From Planctobacterium marinum (lineage in GTDB: Bacteria; Pseudomonadota; Gammaproteobacteria; Enterobacterales; Alteromonadaceae), in contig NZ_JAJEWQ010000001.1 in assembly GCF_020687805.1 (NCBI RefSeq), positions 1,133,109-1,197,108 on the forward strand: 64,000 bases of DNA, read 5' to 3'. The notes beneath the pieces were generated by a model, which was not told the DNA's origin, searched no databases, and saw only the letters and a list, made by a program, of their open reading frames with translations. The stretch's first letter is position 1. Every line of letters starts with the position of its first letter. This document shows, one piece after another, positions 26,593-36,237 of this stretch. Both the position numbers and the translations under genes were made by a program.

Positions 26593-28389
26593 CTAACTAT
26601 CAACCTTTAATACCGCCAGGAAGGCATCCTGCGGCAGCTCAACATTGCCTACCTGCTTCATACGCTTCTTCCCTTCTTTTTGTTTCTGCAACAGCTTCTT
26701 CTTACGGCTGACGTCACCGCCATAACATTTCGCTGTAACGTTTTTACGCAACTGTTTTACTGTACTTCTGGCAACAATGTGGTTGCCTATCGCCGCCTGA
26801 ATGGCAATGTCGAACATCTGTCTTGGGATCAGCTCTTTTAGCTTGTCCACCAAATCACGACCGCGATACTGAGCGTTTTCTTTGTGGGTGATGATCGCTA
26901 AGGCATCAACGCGCTCGGCGTTAACTAGAATGTCCAGGCGCACCATATCTGCTTCCTGGAAGCGCTTGAAGTTATAATCCAGTGACGCAAAACCGCGGCT
27001 GGTAGATTTCAATCGGTCGAAGAAATCCAGTACCACTTCCGCCATAGGCAAATCATAAGTAACCGCTACCTGATTACCGTGGTACACCATGTTAGTTTGC
27101 ATACCGCGTTTTTCCACACACAAGGTAATCACATTACCCAGATACTCCTGTGGTACCAGGATGTTAGCCTCTACGATGGGTTCGCGGATGTTTTGAATGT
27201 CGTTCACTGCAGGTAATTTGGAAGGATTATCCACCTGCAATATCTCGCCTCTGGTGGTTTCTACTTCATAGATTACTGTTGGTGCTGTAGTGATAAGGTC
27301 CAGATCGTATTCACGCTCCAGTCGTTCCTGAACGATTTCCATGTGCAACATACCCAGGAAACCAATACGGAAACCAAAGCCCAAAGCGGTGGAACTTTCT
27401 GGTTCATAGTACAAAGACGCATCATTCAGACTCAGCTTTGCCAACGCATCGCGGAAATCTTCGTAGTCGTCTGAACTAATGGGGAATACACCAGCGTATA
27501 CCTGAGGTTTTACCTTTTTAAACCCTGGTAACGCTTTGTCGGCGGGATTTTTGGCCAGGGTAATGGTATCGCCCACTGGCGCACCGTGAATTTCTTTAAT
27601 TCCGGCGACAACAAACCCTACTTCGCCGGTTCTTAACACGTCGGTATCTGTGGCTTTTGGCGTAAAGATACCCACTCTGTCTAACTGGTGCACCTGACCG
27701 TTAGACATAATCTTAATTTTATCGCCTTTTTTCAGCTCACCACTGACCACCCGCACTAAAGACACAACCCCCTGATAGTTATCAAACCAGGAATCAATAA
27801 TCAGCGCTTTTAGCGGGCCATCAACGTCGCCTTCCGGCGGTGGAATTTGGTTAACAATCACTTCCAGAACTTCATCAATGCCGACGCCGGTTTTCGCTGA
27901 GCAGCGCACCGCGTTCATGGCTTCGATACCGACAATATCTTCGATCTCTTTGGCGACTCGTTCAGGATCAGCTTGCGGTAAATCGATTTTATTTAATACC
28001 GGCACCACTTCCATATCCATCTCAATGGCAGTGTAACAATTAGCCAGCGTCTGTGCTTCTACGCCCTGTCCGGCATCCACTACCAGTAAGGCACCTTCAC
28101 AAGCGGCCAATGACCGGGATACTTCATAGGTAAAGTCCACGTGTCCGGGGGTGTCGATGAAGTTTAACTGATAAGTTTCCCCGTTCTGAGCCGTGTAATT
28201 CAGGGTCACGCTTTGCGCTTTAATGGTAATGCCGCGCTCTCTTTCCAGGTCCATTGAGTCCAAAACCTGCGCCGCCATTTCGCGCTCAGTCAGGCCGCCA
28301 CAATGCTGGATAAGACGGTCGGATAACGTGGATTTGCCGTGGTCGATATGGGCAATGATCGAAAAGTTACGAATATGCTTTAGTTGCAT
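26593..28389 (-). CDS. lepA: Elongation factor 4 (LepA), ribosomal back-translocation GTPase
   Basis: LepA/EF4 is a ribosome-associated GTPase of the EF-G family. The N-terminal G domain has [16 protein letters not shown] (about 10-25), [16 protein letters not shown] and NKIDLP. The family-specific C-terminal domain with [19 protein letters not shown] and the basic end region is present. The length is 598 residues. It starts the lepA-lepB-rnc-era unit. The 189-base spacer upstream, before rseC, probably holds its promoter. Confidence 0.98.
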   Translation of the reverse strand: MQLKHIRNFSIIAHIDHGKSTLSDRLIQHCGGLTEREMAAQVLDSMDLERERGITIKAQSVTLNYTAQNGETYQLNFIDTPGHVDFTYEVSRSLAACEGALLVVDAGQGVEAQTLANCYTAIEMDMEVVPVLNKIDLPQADPERVAKEIEDIVGIEAMNAVRCSAKTGVGIDEVLEVIVNQIPPPEGDVDGPLKALIIDSWFDNYQGVVSLVRVVSGELKKGDKIKIMSNGQVHQLDRVGIFTPKATDTDVLRTGEVGFVVAGIKEIHGAPVGDTITLAKNPADKALPGFKKVKPQVYAGVFPISSDDYEDFRDALAKLSLNDASLYYEPESSTALGFGFRIGFLGMLHMEIVQERLEREYDLDLITTAPTVIYEVETTRGEILQVDNPSKLPAVNDIQNIREPIVEANILVPQEYLGNVITLCVEKRGMQTNMVYHGNQVAVTYDLPMAEVVLDFFDRLKSTSRGFASLDYNFKRFQEADMVRLDILVNAERVDALAIITHKENAQYRGRDLVDKLKELIPRQMFDIAIQAAIGNHIVARSTVKQLRKNVTAKCYGGDVSRKKKLLQKQKEGKKRMKQVGNVELPQDAFLAVLKVDS

Positions 28390-28578
28390 TGAATAAAATA
28401 CTACCTACAAAAAACGTCGGTTTCCGGGGAACGATTCAATAATTTTGACAATCTCAACCCGGAAAAAGTCAATATGGATTTTTTCAGGCGGCGATTTTAC
28501 TAATTTCCGCTCAGGAAAGCGAACTTAACCGCAAAGAAAGCGTTAAAAATCGTGTCAAAATTGAACAAATTGAGGAAT

Positions 28579-29049
28579 TTACGGTGTCGCGACGAATTTT
28601 ACCGGGGTTTCGTCCGGTTGATACACCTGGATAATCTCAGGTTCTCTGATTTCAAAGCGCTGCGTACGAATGCCCTGGCGCAACACAATAAACCAGCTGA
28701 CACAGGCAACGACACAAATTAGTATCAGCCAGATTTCCCCTAACGCGGGAAACAAGGCCGTTAGCAAGGTGGCACTCAGTAGCAAAATAACAATGGGCAT
28801 GACATAAATTGCAAAAGCCAGTTTCAGCAGCAACGATTCAGGCAGACCTATTTTAACCTGCTGCCCTGGTTGCAAGGGATGATGAGTGTGTAACCTGATA
28901 TTTTCAGGCTTAGGCGCCAAATAGCGGGCCAGTAAACTAGTGCCGCAGTGGCTGCTTTGTTCGCAATGGTTACAGGTATTCTGCACCCGGGTAGATACCT
29001 CAGCAACACCATTGTGATAGCTAACAACCTGAGCGATTTCTTCCTGCAT
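28579..29049 (-). CDS. rseC: RseC/MucC-like positive regulator of the sigma-E system
   Basis: RseC is a small inner-membrane protein linked to sigma-E control and, in other bacteria, to the Rnf/SoxR-reducing system. The 156-residue sequence carries the cysteine cluster NTCNHCEQSSHCGTS (about 24-38). Two membrane helices sit near residues 88-107 and 111-130. The cysteine pattern and membrane topology are those of the family. It is the last gene of rpoE-rseA-rseB-rseC. Confidence 0.93.
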   Translation of the reverse strand: MQEEIAQVVSYHNGVAEVSTRVQNTCNHCEQSSHCGTSLLARYLAPKPENIRLHTHHPLQPGQQVKIGLPESLLLKLAFAIYVMPIVILLLSATLLTALFPALGEIWLILICVVACVSWFIVLRQGIRTQRFEIREPEIIQVYQPDETPVKFVATP

Positions 29050-29063
29050 AGTGTAGTTCCCGG

Positions 29064-30047
29064 TTACGAGGAGCGCACAGGGCCAACAGAAGAAGCAATC
29101 ATATTGGCGGTTTCCGGGGGAATTTTCCCAATTACCGTCACCATAATATTGCCATTGCTGATGGATAGCAGGGTGTCCGAACCATGAAATAGCCAGCCCC
29201 CTTCTTTAACGGTGCCATCGTCTTTGCTGATATACACAGAAACATCCACCAGACCATCACTTAACATCAGGTATTCCACCACGTCCCGTGATGAAACCAG
29301 ACGACGACGGTCTTTTTGAATAATTTCCATGCCCTTGGGAATAAAGTTTAGTTGCCAGGAAAACTGTAGATCAGGATTGTTTGGTAAATTAGAAATTTCA
29401 GGCAGACGGGATTGCTCGATCTTTTCAAAGTATTCATCAGGCGCTTCGGTCACGTCCAGTGAAGTAACCTGCAATTGCTCCAGCAAGTCCCCCTGAGCGT
29501 TATTCACGTCCATTTTGAGCAACAGACCGGTTTCCTGATCCAACCAAAGAGTGGTGTTGTAGCGGCTTCCATCTTCGCTGACGATACGAATTTGCTGTGC
29601 CGCTCGTCCGGATACGCGGGTGCGTCCCACCACCACAAAACTGTAGGCTTCAGCCAGCTTGATCGGCGATTCAAAAAACGTCAGTGGCACCGGGCCATTG
29701 ATATGGCTGCTCTGCAGACTAAAGGCCACGCTGTTGGGTTCAAAGAAACTGACCTTGTCGCCGATGCGAAAAATTTCACTTCCCGGGCCATTTAACTGGC
29801 TCAGATGCTCCATGGAAATACCATCGACTATGCCGTGTCGCCAGATATAAGGCCGGGTTTCTGCGTTGCCACGGGTAACCACAAACGACAGGGTGAAATT
29901 GAGATTGTGTAAGGCATCACGGAATTTTTGCAGCCAGACCTCGGCGCTGTTGGCAGGGTAACTTACCCCGTCAATCACCTTTCCCTGTAATGCCATTGCA
30001 GGCAAATTAAGCAACAGGGACATGACCAGCAAAATACGAATTAACAT
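29064..30047 (-). CDS. rseB: RseB, periplasmic regulator of sigma-E
   Basis: RseB binds the periplasmic part of RseA, protects it from proteolysis, and senses lipopolysaccharide or mislocalised lipoproteins. A Sec signal peptide is evident (MLIRILLVMSLLLNLPAMA). The MucB/RseB pattern follows, with an N-terminal LolA-like domain (NFTLSFVVTRG, YIWRHGIVDG) and a smaller C-terminal domain. I use ATG 30047, which has GGAG at the right distance. The TTG nine codons upstream is not supported. It follows rseA in the operon. Confidence 0.95.
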   Translation of the reverse strand: MLIRILLVMSLLLNLPAMALQGKVIDGVSYPANSAEVWLQKFRDALHNLNFTLSFVVTRGNAETRPYIWRHGIVDGISMEHLSQLNGPGSEIFRIGDKVSFFEPNSVAFSLQSSHINGPVPLTFFESPIKLAEAYSFVVVGRTRVSGRAAQQIRIVSEDGSRYNTTLWLDQETGLLLKMDVNNAQGDLLEQLQVTSLDVTEAPDEYFEKIEQSRLPEISNLPNNPDLQFSWQLNFIPKGMEIIQKDRRRLVSSRDVVEYLMLSDGLVDVSVYISKDDGTVKEGGWLFHGSDTLLSISNGNIMVTVIGKIPPETANMIASSVGPVRSS

Positions 30048-30144
30048 TGATTCTCCATGGAGTAGAAATGACAAAGGCCGACAATATCGGCCTTATAGTA
30101 TATTCGGAACAACTAAGCGTTGACTATAGCTGACAACAGAAAGC

Positions 30145-30750
30145 TTACTTTGGCTCCTGCTGTTGGCTGTCTTCATCCGTTTCCGCTTCGATTACCGTTT
30201 CATCATCGGCGGTTTTCAGCATCATACGTTGTTGATGGTCTGCCAGTAATGCATTGAGCTTACGGCGCTGCTCTGCAACATTCGCTTTAGGCACTGCGCG
30301 GTCCTGAGACAAGCTCACCGGTGACATACCGCTTGGAATACCAGAGATTGCTTTTACCGGCGCAATGTTTAAATCAGAATCCTGGGAAGTTTGATTGAAC
30401 TGCTGATAACCCAGAATCACGGCTACCGCCACCGAAGCGGCTATTGCAAATTGCCCACCCTGACGGAATAAAGGCACAACATTTCCCCAAACAGGTGACT
30501 TTTTGTCTTTTTGGGTTTTCAGGTTAGGAGCAACAATCGCCGGCTCGTTTTCAATTGCCTCAGCCACAGCGTCTGCGATGTTCAGATTCAACGAATCTGG
30601 TAACTCGCCTCGCAAACCATCTTTGATCAGATGGTAACTCTGCCAACGGGATGCTAATTCAGCGTCGCTCGCCAACTCGTCCAGCAGTTTGCTGTCAGTT
30701 TGCTCGCCATCCACCAGGGCAGATAAGTTTTCAATTTTAGACTGCGTCAT
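30145..30750 (-). CDS. rseA: Anti-sigma-E factor RseA
   Basis: RseA is the single-pass membrane anti-sigma factor that holds RpoE inactive until envelope stress triggers its proteolysis. The N-terminal cytoplasmic domain begins with the typical ENLSALVDGEQTDSKLLDEL and RWQSYHLIKDGLRGELP. One membrane helix lies at about 102-117 (FAIAASVAVAVILGYQQF). The periplasmic part carries the region that RseB and DegS-type proteases would address. The length is 201 residues, and it lies 79 bases after rpoE. Confidence 0.96.
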   Translation of the reverse strand: MTQSKIENLSALVDGEQTDSKLLDELASDAELASRWQSYHLIKDGLRGELPDSLNLNIADAVAEAIENEPAIVAPNLKTQKDKKSPVWGNVVPLFRQGGQFAIAASVAVAVILGYQQFNQTSQDSDLNIAPVKAISGIPSGMSPVSLSQDRAVPKANVAEQRRKLNALLADHQQRMMLKTADDETVIEAETDEDSQQQEPK

Positions 30751-30829
30751 ATTGCCTCTTCGCTTTTATTTTGCTTCCGATATTCCACTGCGCTGTTTTA
30801 TTCAGTCGCACAATTCTGCCATACCAACC

Positions 30830-31411
30830 CTAATGGGCGTCAAGTAATGGCTGAATTTCCTTATCTATTGCTTCACGAGCCCGGAAAATTCGCGACCGCA
30901 CTGTCCCCACCGGACACTGCATTACGCTGGCGATTTCCTCGTAGCTCATGCCTTCAATTTCTCTTAAGGTAATTGCCATTTTTAAATCTTCTGGCAATTG
31001 TTCTACCGTACTAAATAAAATCCGTTTAATTTCATCTGAGAGCATTTCCCGTTCAGGGGTTGAATTCTCTCTCAAGGCTTCACTGCCATCGTAAAAGTCT
31101 GCTTCCGCTGCGTCAACATCATTTGCAGGCGGTTTACGCCCCTGCGCCACTAAATAATTTTTGGCGCTGTTCACTGCGATGCGATACAGCCACGTATAAA
31201 ACGCACTTTCACCCCGAAATCCAGGGATGGCTCTGTAGGCTTTGATGAAGGCTTCTTGCGCCACATCCGCCACATCGCCGGAATTCTTTACATATCGTGA
31301 GACCAGATTGACGACTTTGTGTTGGTATTTCTGTACCAACAAATTAAACGCATTCTTGTCCCCACGCTGGACTCTTTCAACCAACTCTTGGTCTGTAAAC
31401 TGCTCACTCAT
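30830..31411 (-). CDS. rpoE: RNA polymerase sigma-E factor
   Basis: RpoE is the extracytoplasmic stress sigma factor. The 193-residue protein shows region 2 (AFNLLVQKYQHKVVNLVSRYV, then DVAQEAFIKAYRAIPGFRG and FYTWLYRIAVNSAKNYL) and region 4 (LPEDLKMAITLREIEGMSYEEIA, then CPVGTVRSRIFRAREAI). These match the enterobacterial protein closely. It is the first gene of rpoE-rseA-rseB-rseC. A sigma-E consensus promoter upstream indicates autoregulation. Confidence 0.98.
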   Translation of the reverse strand: MSEQFTDQELVERVQRGDKNAFNLLVQKYQHKVVNLVSRYVKNSGDVADVAQEAFIKAYRAIPGFRGESAFYTWLYRIAVNSAKNYLVAQGRKPPANDVDAAEADFYDGSEALRENSTPEREMLSDEIKRILFSTVEQLPEDLKMAITLREIEGMSYEEIASVMQCPVGTVRSRIFRAREAIDKEIQPLLDAH

Positions 31412-31471
31412 TAGAGCCCGGTCTCCTAACTACTCTTTCCGTTACTCGCTGTTGGCTCCAACAAGCACTTA

Positions 31472-31500
31472 AGTAGACTGCGATGAAATAAAAAAGTTCG
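31472..31500 (-). promoter_or_regulatory. Sigma-E-dependent promoter of rpoE
   Basis: On the minus strand GAACTT (31494-31499) is followed after 16 bases by TCTAC (31473-31477). This matches the sigma-E consensus GAACTT-N16-TCtnA and sits about 60 bases before the rpoE start, the expected place for an autoregulatory promoter. Confidence 0.8.
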
Positions 31501-31702
31501 AAACATTTTTAAAAAATTTGAAAAATCGCCCCCATAAAGGGCTGGTCAGCCTTCTATTTGGGCTAAAAAGCTATTCTACAAGTTTTGTCACGGAGAAACA
31601 GGCTCCTTTAGGGGCTTCAACTGAAAATTTGTTATTTTTGTCTGTTTCACTTGTAAGATGTTAGTATTTCATGATTTTTCTTAACAGAGTTGTTTCGGGT
31701 AT

Positions 31703-33316
31703 ATGAGCGAAACCAGTCAATACAGTTGTGATGTGTTAATCGTCGGCAGTGGTGCTGCCGGCCTCAGTCTGGCACTAAAGCTCAGCGCTGACCTGAACAT
31801 CATTATCGTCAGCAAGAGTAAATTGTCTGAAGGCTCCACTAAATATGCCCAGGGTGGCGTTGCTGCCGTATTTGATGAGAACGACAGTATTGAGTCTCAT
31901 ATTCAGGACACTATGATTGCCGGTGGAGGTTTATGTGACGAAAACACCGTACGCTACACTGCAGAACACGCCAGAGAGTGCATGGAATGGTTAATTAATA
32001 CCGGTGTGCCCTTCGACCAGGAAGAAGACTCACAAGGCAATACCCGCTTTCACCTTACCCGCGAAGGGGGTCATTCGCATCGTCGCATTTTGCACGCCGC
32101 AGACGCCACAGGCAAAGCCATTCAAAAAACTCTGGGGCAACAAGTAAAAGAACATCCCAACATTGAAGTGATGGAGCGCTTTAATGTGGTGGATCTGATC
32201 AAAAGCAAACAAAACACGAAACGGGTGTTGGGTGCCTACGTCTGGAACCGCAATGCCGAAAAGGTAGAAGTCATTAAAAGTCAGTTCGTGGTTTTGGCCA
32301 CAGGTGGTGCCAGCAAAGTCTACCAATACACATCTAATCCGGATATTGCCAGCGGTGATGGCATTGCCATGGCCTGGCGCGCCGGTTGTCGGGTGGCTAA
32401 TATGGAATTTAATCAGTTTCATCCCACCTGCTTATATCACCCCGAGGCAAAGAACTTTTTAATTACCGAAGCACTGCGCGGCGAAGGGGCCTGGCTATGC
32501 CATAAAGACGGCACCCGCTTTATGCACAAGTTTGATGAACGCCTGGAACTGGCTCCCCGGGATATCGTAGCCCGCGCCATCGACTTTGAAATGAAACGCC
32601 TGGGTGCCGATTGCATGTACCTGGATATCAGCCATAAACCGGCTGAATTTATCATTAAGCACTTTCCCACCATTTATCGCAAATGCCGTTCTTTAGGTAT
32701 CGATATCACCAAACAGGCGATTCCGGTGGTGCCTGCCGCTCACTATAGTTGTGGCGGTGTGATGACCGACCTGAATGCCAAAACTGATTTGGATAACGTG
32801 TACGCCATCGGCGAAGTGGCCTATACCGGATTACACGGTGCCAATCGCATGGCCAGTAATTCACTACTGGAATGCGTGGTATTCGCCTGGGCTGCGGCGC
32901 AATCTATCATGGCACAAAAACAAATCAGTCTGCCTGACGAACCGATTCAGGCCTGGGATGAAAGTCAGGTGTGTGACTCTGACGAAGAAGTGGTGATTCA
33001 GCACAACTGGCACGAGTTGCGCCTGTTTATGTGGGATTACATGGGCATAGTACGTACCGACAAGCGACTGGAGCGTGCACTGCGCCGCATTCAGTTGTTA
33101 CAACAGGAAATTCAGGAATATTATGCCAACTTTCGGGTCAGCAACAATCAGTTGGAACTGCGTAACCTGGTGACTGTGGCAGAGTTAATGGTGCACTGCG
33201 CCCTGGCCCGAAAAGAAAGCCGTGGGCTGCACTATAACCTTGACTGGCCAGATGCCTTGCCTGAGGCTATACCAACAGTTTTAACACCGGGGCAACTGCC
33301 GGAATATCTGAATTAA
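31703..33316 (+). CDS. nadB: L-aspartate oxidase
   Basis: NadB is the FAD enzyme that oxidises L-aspartate to iminoaspartate in de novo NAD synthesis. The FAD-binding Rossmann motif is [18 protein letters not shown] near residue 12. The family signatures [48 protein letters not shown] and [10 protein letters not shown] are present, ending with [13 protein letters not shown]. The length is 537 residues. It is divergent from rpoE, as in E. coli and many relatives. NadA is not in the window. Confidence 0.98.
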   Translation: MSETSQYSCDVLIVGSGAAGLSLALKLSADLNIIIVSKSKLSEGSTKYAQGGVAAVFDENDSIESHIQDTMIAGGGLCDENTVRYTAEHARECMEWLINTGVPFDQEEDSQGNTRFHLTREGGHSHRRILHAADATGKAIQKTLGQQVKEHPNIEVMERFNVVDLIKSKQNTKRVLGAYVWNRNAEKVEVIKSQFVVLATGGASKVYQYTSNPDIASGDGIAMAWRAGCRVANMEFNQFHPTCLYHPEAKNFLITEALRGEGAWLCHKDGTRFMHKFDERLELAPRDIVARAIDFEMKRLGADCMYLDISHKPAEFIIKHFPTIYRKCRSLGIDITKQAIPVVPAAHYSCGGVMTDLNAKTDLDNVYAIGEVAYTGLHGANRMASNSLLECVVFAWAAAQSIMAQKQISLPDEPIQAWDESQVCDSDEEVVIQHNWHELRLFMWDYMGIVRTDKRLERALRRIQLLQQEIQEYYANFRVSNNQLELRNLVTVAELMVHCALARKESRGLHYNLDWPDALPEAIPTVLTPGQLPEYLN

Positions 33317-33402
33317 CGTTTACGGCTCACTTTCTGCTGAGCAACACTGGCTAAATCAGACATCGCCGTCGGATTAAATGCCACCATGCCAGTCCGCATT
33401 CG

Positions 33403-33954
33403 CTACCTGGGCATTAACGCTAATGCCGCCTGAGGCATTTTATCTGGGTGAATTTCAACGCCCAGTTTTTGTGCTTCTTTTGCGATAATGGCTCCCACCA
33501 AATCAGGTCTGTCCGGATTTTGTTTTCTGATCTCAGCCACCACATTGTCAAAAAAAGACGCGAATTCTCCAGGCGATACCACCAGCAATAACCTGGCTGG
33601 TTGCTCAGAATCATTCCAAAAACCGTGTAATGATCCTCTGGGTAAAACCACCAGGCCTCCCTTCTCCACCGGAATGATTTTATCCTCCTGCAAAAAATCC
33701 ACTTTACCTTCCAGGACATAAAAGTGTTCGTCTTCATTGAGATGCACATGTGGTGGTGCCCCAAACGACTTTGCGGGTAATTCAAGTTCCAGTATTGCCA
33801 CTTCAGAGGGGCTATCATCAGCTTTGGTTAAGAGCAGGGTTTTGTGACCCGGGAAAGGAATTGCTTCAACCGCGCCAGGTGGCACCACTTTGGGCGCATG
33901 AGCAAAAGCGCCCTGGCAGATGATGAACAAAATTAAACAACTGATCTTTTTCAT
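33403..33954 (-). CDS. Exported cupin-domain protein
   Basis: The 183-residue protein has a Sec signal peptide (MKKISCLILFIICQGAFAHA). A single cupin barrel follows, with motif 1 in PPHVHLNEDEHFYVLEGKVDF (about residues 70-95) and motif 2 in PRGSLHGFWNDSEQPARLL. The histidines and glutamate of motif 1 indicate a metal site. The substrate is unknown; periplasmic cupins include dioxygenase-like and sugar-binding proteins. It is a stand-alone gene converging with nadB, with a weak possible link to the downstream DUF7000-like gene. Confidence 0.85.
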   Translation of the reverse strand: MKKISCLILFIICQGAFAHAPKVVPPGAVEAIPFPGHKTLLLTKADDSPSEVAILELELPAKSFGAPPHVHLNEDEHFYVLEGKVDFLQEDKIIPVEKGGLVVLPRGSLHGFWNDSEQPARLLLVVSPGEFASFFDNVVAEIRKQNPDRPDLVGAIIAKEAQKLGVEIHPDKMPQAALALMPR

Positions 33955-34051
33955 ACCGATATCCCAAAGTCTGATATTGCACAGTAAGAATCAAATACGG
34001 CTAATTCTGGCAACACCTTAGCTGATTAAATTTCAACCGACAAGAACAGCG

Positions 34052-34546
34052 TCAGCTATCCAACGCGTTTAAGGTCTCGGTAATTTCACTGAATCGCGAA
34101 ACAAATTCACGGTGGATAGATTCACAAAGCCATTGCGGATTGTCAAAATCAGGGGTTTTCTGAATCACTACTTCAAAAATGGCGTATTCAGGCATGGTGC
34201 TGGAATTCACCCACTGAGTTGCCGCCAATTTATGCCCGTAATCACGCTGAGTGTCTTTGGTTTGCCCCAGCAACCAGAGTTCAAACTGCACTTTTTGATG
34301 GTTTAATACAATGGCCAGTTTGAGCTTGCGCTTTTTCAGAAAGTCATTTTGTATATAAAAATAGGTAAAATCGATGTAGCCATGCATGACACTCGCCACC
34401 GACATCTCAGCCTTATAGGTTTTGTGAAACTCAGTTCTGATGCGTTGTAACTCCGCAACCAGCCTTTGGTGTGTTGCCTGAATCTCGCCGCTGGCAAATA
34501 CCTCTTTATAAGCCTGAATTCGGTTATTGAGACTGTCTTTGTTCAT
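34052..34546 (-). CDS. Hypothetical protein, possibly DUF7000-like
   Basis: The 164-residue soluble protein begins MNKDSLNNRIQAYKEVFASGEIQ and contains MHGYIDFTYFYIQNDFLKKRKLKLAIVLNHQKVQFELWLLGQ (in pieces, about 54-95). I recall this pattern from a family of small uncharacterised proteins now labelled DUF7000; the assignment is from memory. No catalytic motif can be named. It lies between a MaoC-like gene and the cupin gene on the minus strand, 29 bases after the first, so cotranscription with the MaoC-like gene is possible. Confidence 0.7.
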   Translation of the reverse strand: MNKDSLNNRIQAYKEVFASGEIQATHQRLVAELQRIRTEFHKTYKAEMSVASVMHGYIDFTYFYIQNDFLKKRKLKLAIVLNHQKVQFELWLLGQTKDTQRDYGHKLAATQWVNSSTMPEYAIFEVVIQKTPDFDNPQWLCESIHREFVSRFSEITETLNALDS

Positions 34547-34575
34547 CTTCCCTGCTCCTGTTACAAACCAGTTAA

Positions 34576-35514
34576 TTAAGAGGTAATCTGTAGCTCACCA
34601 CAAGCATGTACACTGTCGCCACTGATTAATCTGAATGCTGTGCAGTTGGCATCAGCATATGAACACAAAGTAATATTCGCTGGTAAAAACACCGGTTTAC
34701 GAAAGGCGATATTTGCCACCACCGGGTCACTGTCGTTATCTTTTAGTAATGTACTCAAGGCCCTGGCTTTTAACAACATTCCGTGAGCAATGTGACGACG
34801 AAAACCAAAAAGTTTAGCTGCCAAAGGAAACAGATGAATAGGGTTATAGTCCCCCGAGGCCGCTGCATACTCACGCCCAGCCGAAGATAACAGATGCCAT
34901 TCAGTGTTTGTCATGAGCGAGCCAGCAGCGGTATCGCTTTCTGCTACCTTTTGCTTGGTTGCTTTTCCCTTTTGCGCAGACTGAACCACCAAATTGCTAG
35001 CCTTGCCCTGATAAACCAATTCATTGTTTGACAGTGCCTCCAATACAATATCAAACAGTACGCCCTTGGTGTGTTGTCGATAATTGTCCAAACGGCACTG
35101 CAATTGGTACGTTTGGTTCACGGGTAACGGCTTATATAAAGTCACCCTGTTTTCAACGTGCACCAGTCCCAGCGGTGAAAAAGGAAATTGTTGATCGGAC
35201 AGGAGGTTCAGATACATGGGCATCGCTGCCACCTGTAGCCAGGTAGGTGCTAAATACGATGACGACTGCCAGCCAACCACCTGATTAAATTGGGTTACTT
35301 TGCCAGGCTTTGGCGTTAACTGGGCCGTCAGGCATTCACTACCAGTAAGGGTATCGGCCCCCGTCACTGTATTGCCTTTGAACAGACTCTGCAGCAAACG
35401 AAAGCGATTTAACGTCAGCGAGTTTCCACTGAGGGTATTGATGGCCACAAGGTTATTTCCTGATGATCTGATTAACGATGCGACAAAGGTGCCGCCAGTC
35501 AGCATCGCTGACAC
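34576..35514 (-). CDS. MaoC-like hot-dog hydratase/dehydratase
   Basis: The 312-residue protein has a C-terminal MaoC-type hot-dog domain, with the hydratase motif YAAASGDYNPIHLFPLAAK (about 215-235) and the following HIAHGMLLKARAL. The Asp/His pair in SGDYNPIH is the catalytic signature of enoyl-CoA hydratase 2 and related enzymes. The N-terminal half resembles a second, degenerate hot-dog fold. It probably acts on acyl-CoA substrates in the cytoplasm. Its start overlaps the end of ygfX by about 60 bases, an unusually long overlap. No later ATG would preserve the protein, so translational coupling is likely. Confidence 0.86.
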   Translation of the reverse strand: MSAMLTGGTFVASLIRSSGNNLVAINTLSGNSLTLNRFRLLQSLFKGNTVTGADTLTGSECLTAQLTPKPGKVTQFNQVVGWQSSSYLAPTWLQVAAMPMYLNLLSDQQFPFSPLGLVHVENRVTLYKPLPVNQTYQLQCRLDNYRQHTKGVLFDIVLEALSNNELVYQGKASNLVVQSAQKGKATKQKVAESDTAAGSLMTNTEWHLLSSAGREYAAASGDYNPIHLFPLAAKLFGFRRHIAHGMLLKARALSTLLKDNDSDPVVANIAFRKPVFLPANITLCSYADANCTAFRLISGDSVHACGELQITS

Positions 35515-35875
35515 TGTCTTTGAACAACATCCGGTGCTGACGGGGAGACGTCATGGGGCTTTCCAGCACCAACCAATGCCACCAGCCGTTAAATCGGGAA
35601 CGGGAAGAGATTTGCCAGCTGATATCAGATTGGGGTTGCAACCAAATCACCCTGCCATCCTCATCAACCTGGAAGATTTGCTCTTGGTCCTTTTGACAAA
35701 GCTTAGGCCAAAAATAAAGGCCCAGGCACAGCGTAAATAAACTCTGTATCCACTGTTGATACACAAAAATATCCGACTTCCAACTCCAGACAGAGGCTAC
35801 CATCAACAGTAAAATCACCCCGTTCAGGTAGCGCCGGTAATGGGAGTCTCTTACCTGTATCCTAAACTTTGACAC
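35453..35875 (-). CDS. YgfX/CptA-like membrane protein
   Basis: The 140-residue protein has two close N-terminal hydrophobic segments (about 17-33 and 40-57) and a soluble C-terminal part (LQPQSDISWQISSRSRFNGW, then RQHRMLFKDS). This is the layout of YgfX (CptA), which sits next to sdhE in gammaproteobacteria. Its start overlaps sdhE by 14 bases. In E. coli YgfX has been described as a growth-inhibiting partner of SdhE, though its native role is debated. The gene order sdhE-ygfX is the strongest support here. Confidence 0.8.
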   Translation of the reverse strand: MSKFRIQVRDSHYRRYLNGVILLLMVASVWSWKSDIFVYQQWIQSLFTLCLGLYFWPKLCQKDQEQIFQVDEDGRVIWLQPQSDISWQISSRSRFNGWWHWLVLESPMTSPRQHRMLFKDSVSDADWRHLCRIVNQIIRK

Positions 35876-36128
35876 GGTTCAGAATAATACTCACCATGCG
35901 TGCTAACTCGTTGTCATCACATTTCTGATGCCCCATAAACCAGGCATAAAGATCCGGATCATCACAGGTAAGTAAGCGTTCGAACAGTTCTTTGTCCTGA
36001 TAACTCAATTCTTCAAATGCCTCATCAGCAAAGGGCATAAACAAGACATCAAGTTCTAACATGCCGCGGCGGCAGGCCCACTTCAGACGGGAAAATCGTT
36101 TCTTCTCAAATTCCATACTATTTAACAT
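35862..36128 (-). CDS. sdhE: FAD assembly factor SdhE
   Basis: SdhE helps attach FAD covalently to the flavoprotein subunits of succinate dehydrogenase and fumarate reductase. The family motif RRGMLELDVLFMPF (around residues 20-33) contains the conserved RGxxELD. The later CDDPDLYAWFMGHQKC also matches. The length is 88 residues when the first ATG is used; the ATG four codons inside is possible. It overlaps ygfX and is divergent from ygfZ, the usual gammaproteobacterial arrangement. Confidence 0.95.
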   Translation of the reverse strand: MLNSMEFEKKRFSRLKWACRRGMLELDVLFMPFADEAFEELSYQDKELFERLLTCDDPDLYAWFMGHQKCDDNELARMVSIILNRVKV

Positions 36129-36237
36129 CTATTCAACACTGGCGGGATTCTAACAATTAACGTCGCGAAATGCTTGCATGTTGATACATCATCCCAATAT
36201 ATGATCGCCATAAAACACAGTTTCAGATTAGGGCATT

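Noticed and set aside
30048..30074. Longer rseB start at TTG 30074
   Set aside because: The ATG at 30047 has a GGAG at correct distance and gives a clean signal peptide; the extension adds nine residues without support.
35300..35740. Plus-strand frame opposite the MaoC-like and ygfX genes
   Set aside because: It is antisense to two genes with clear family motifs and has no ribosome site.
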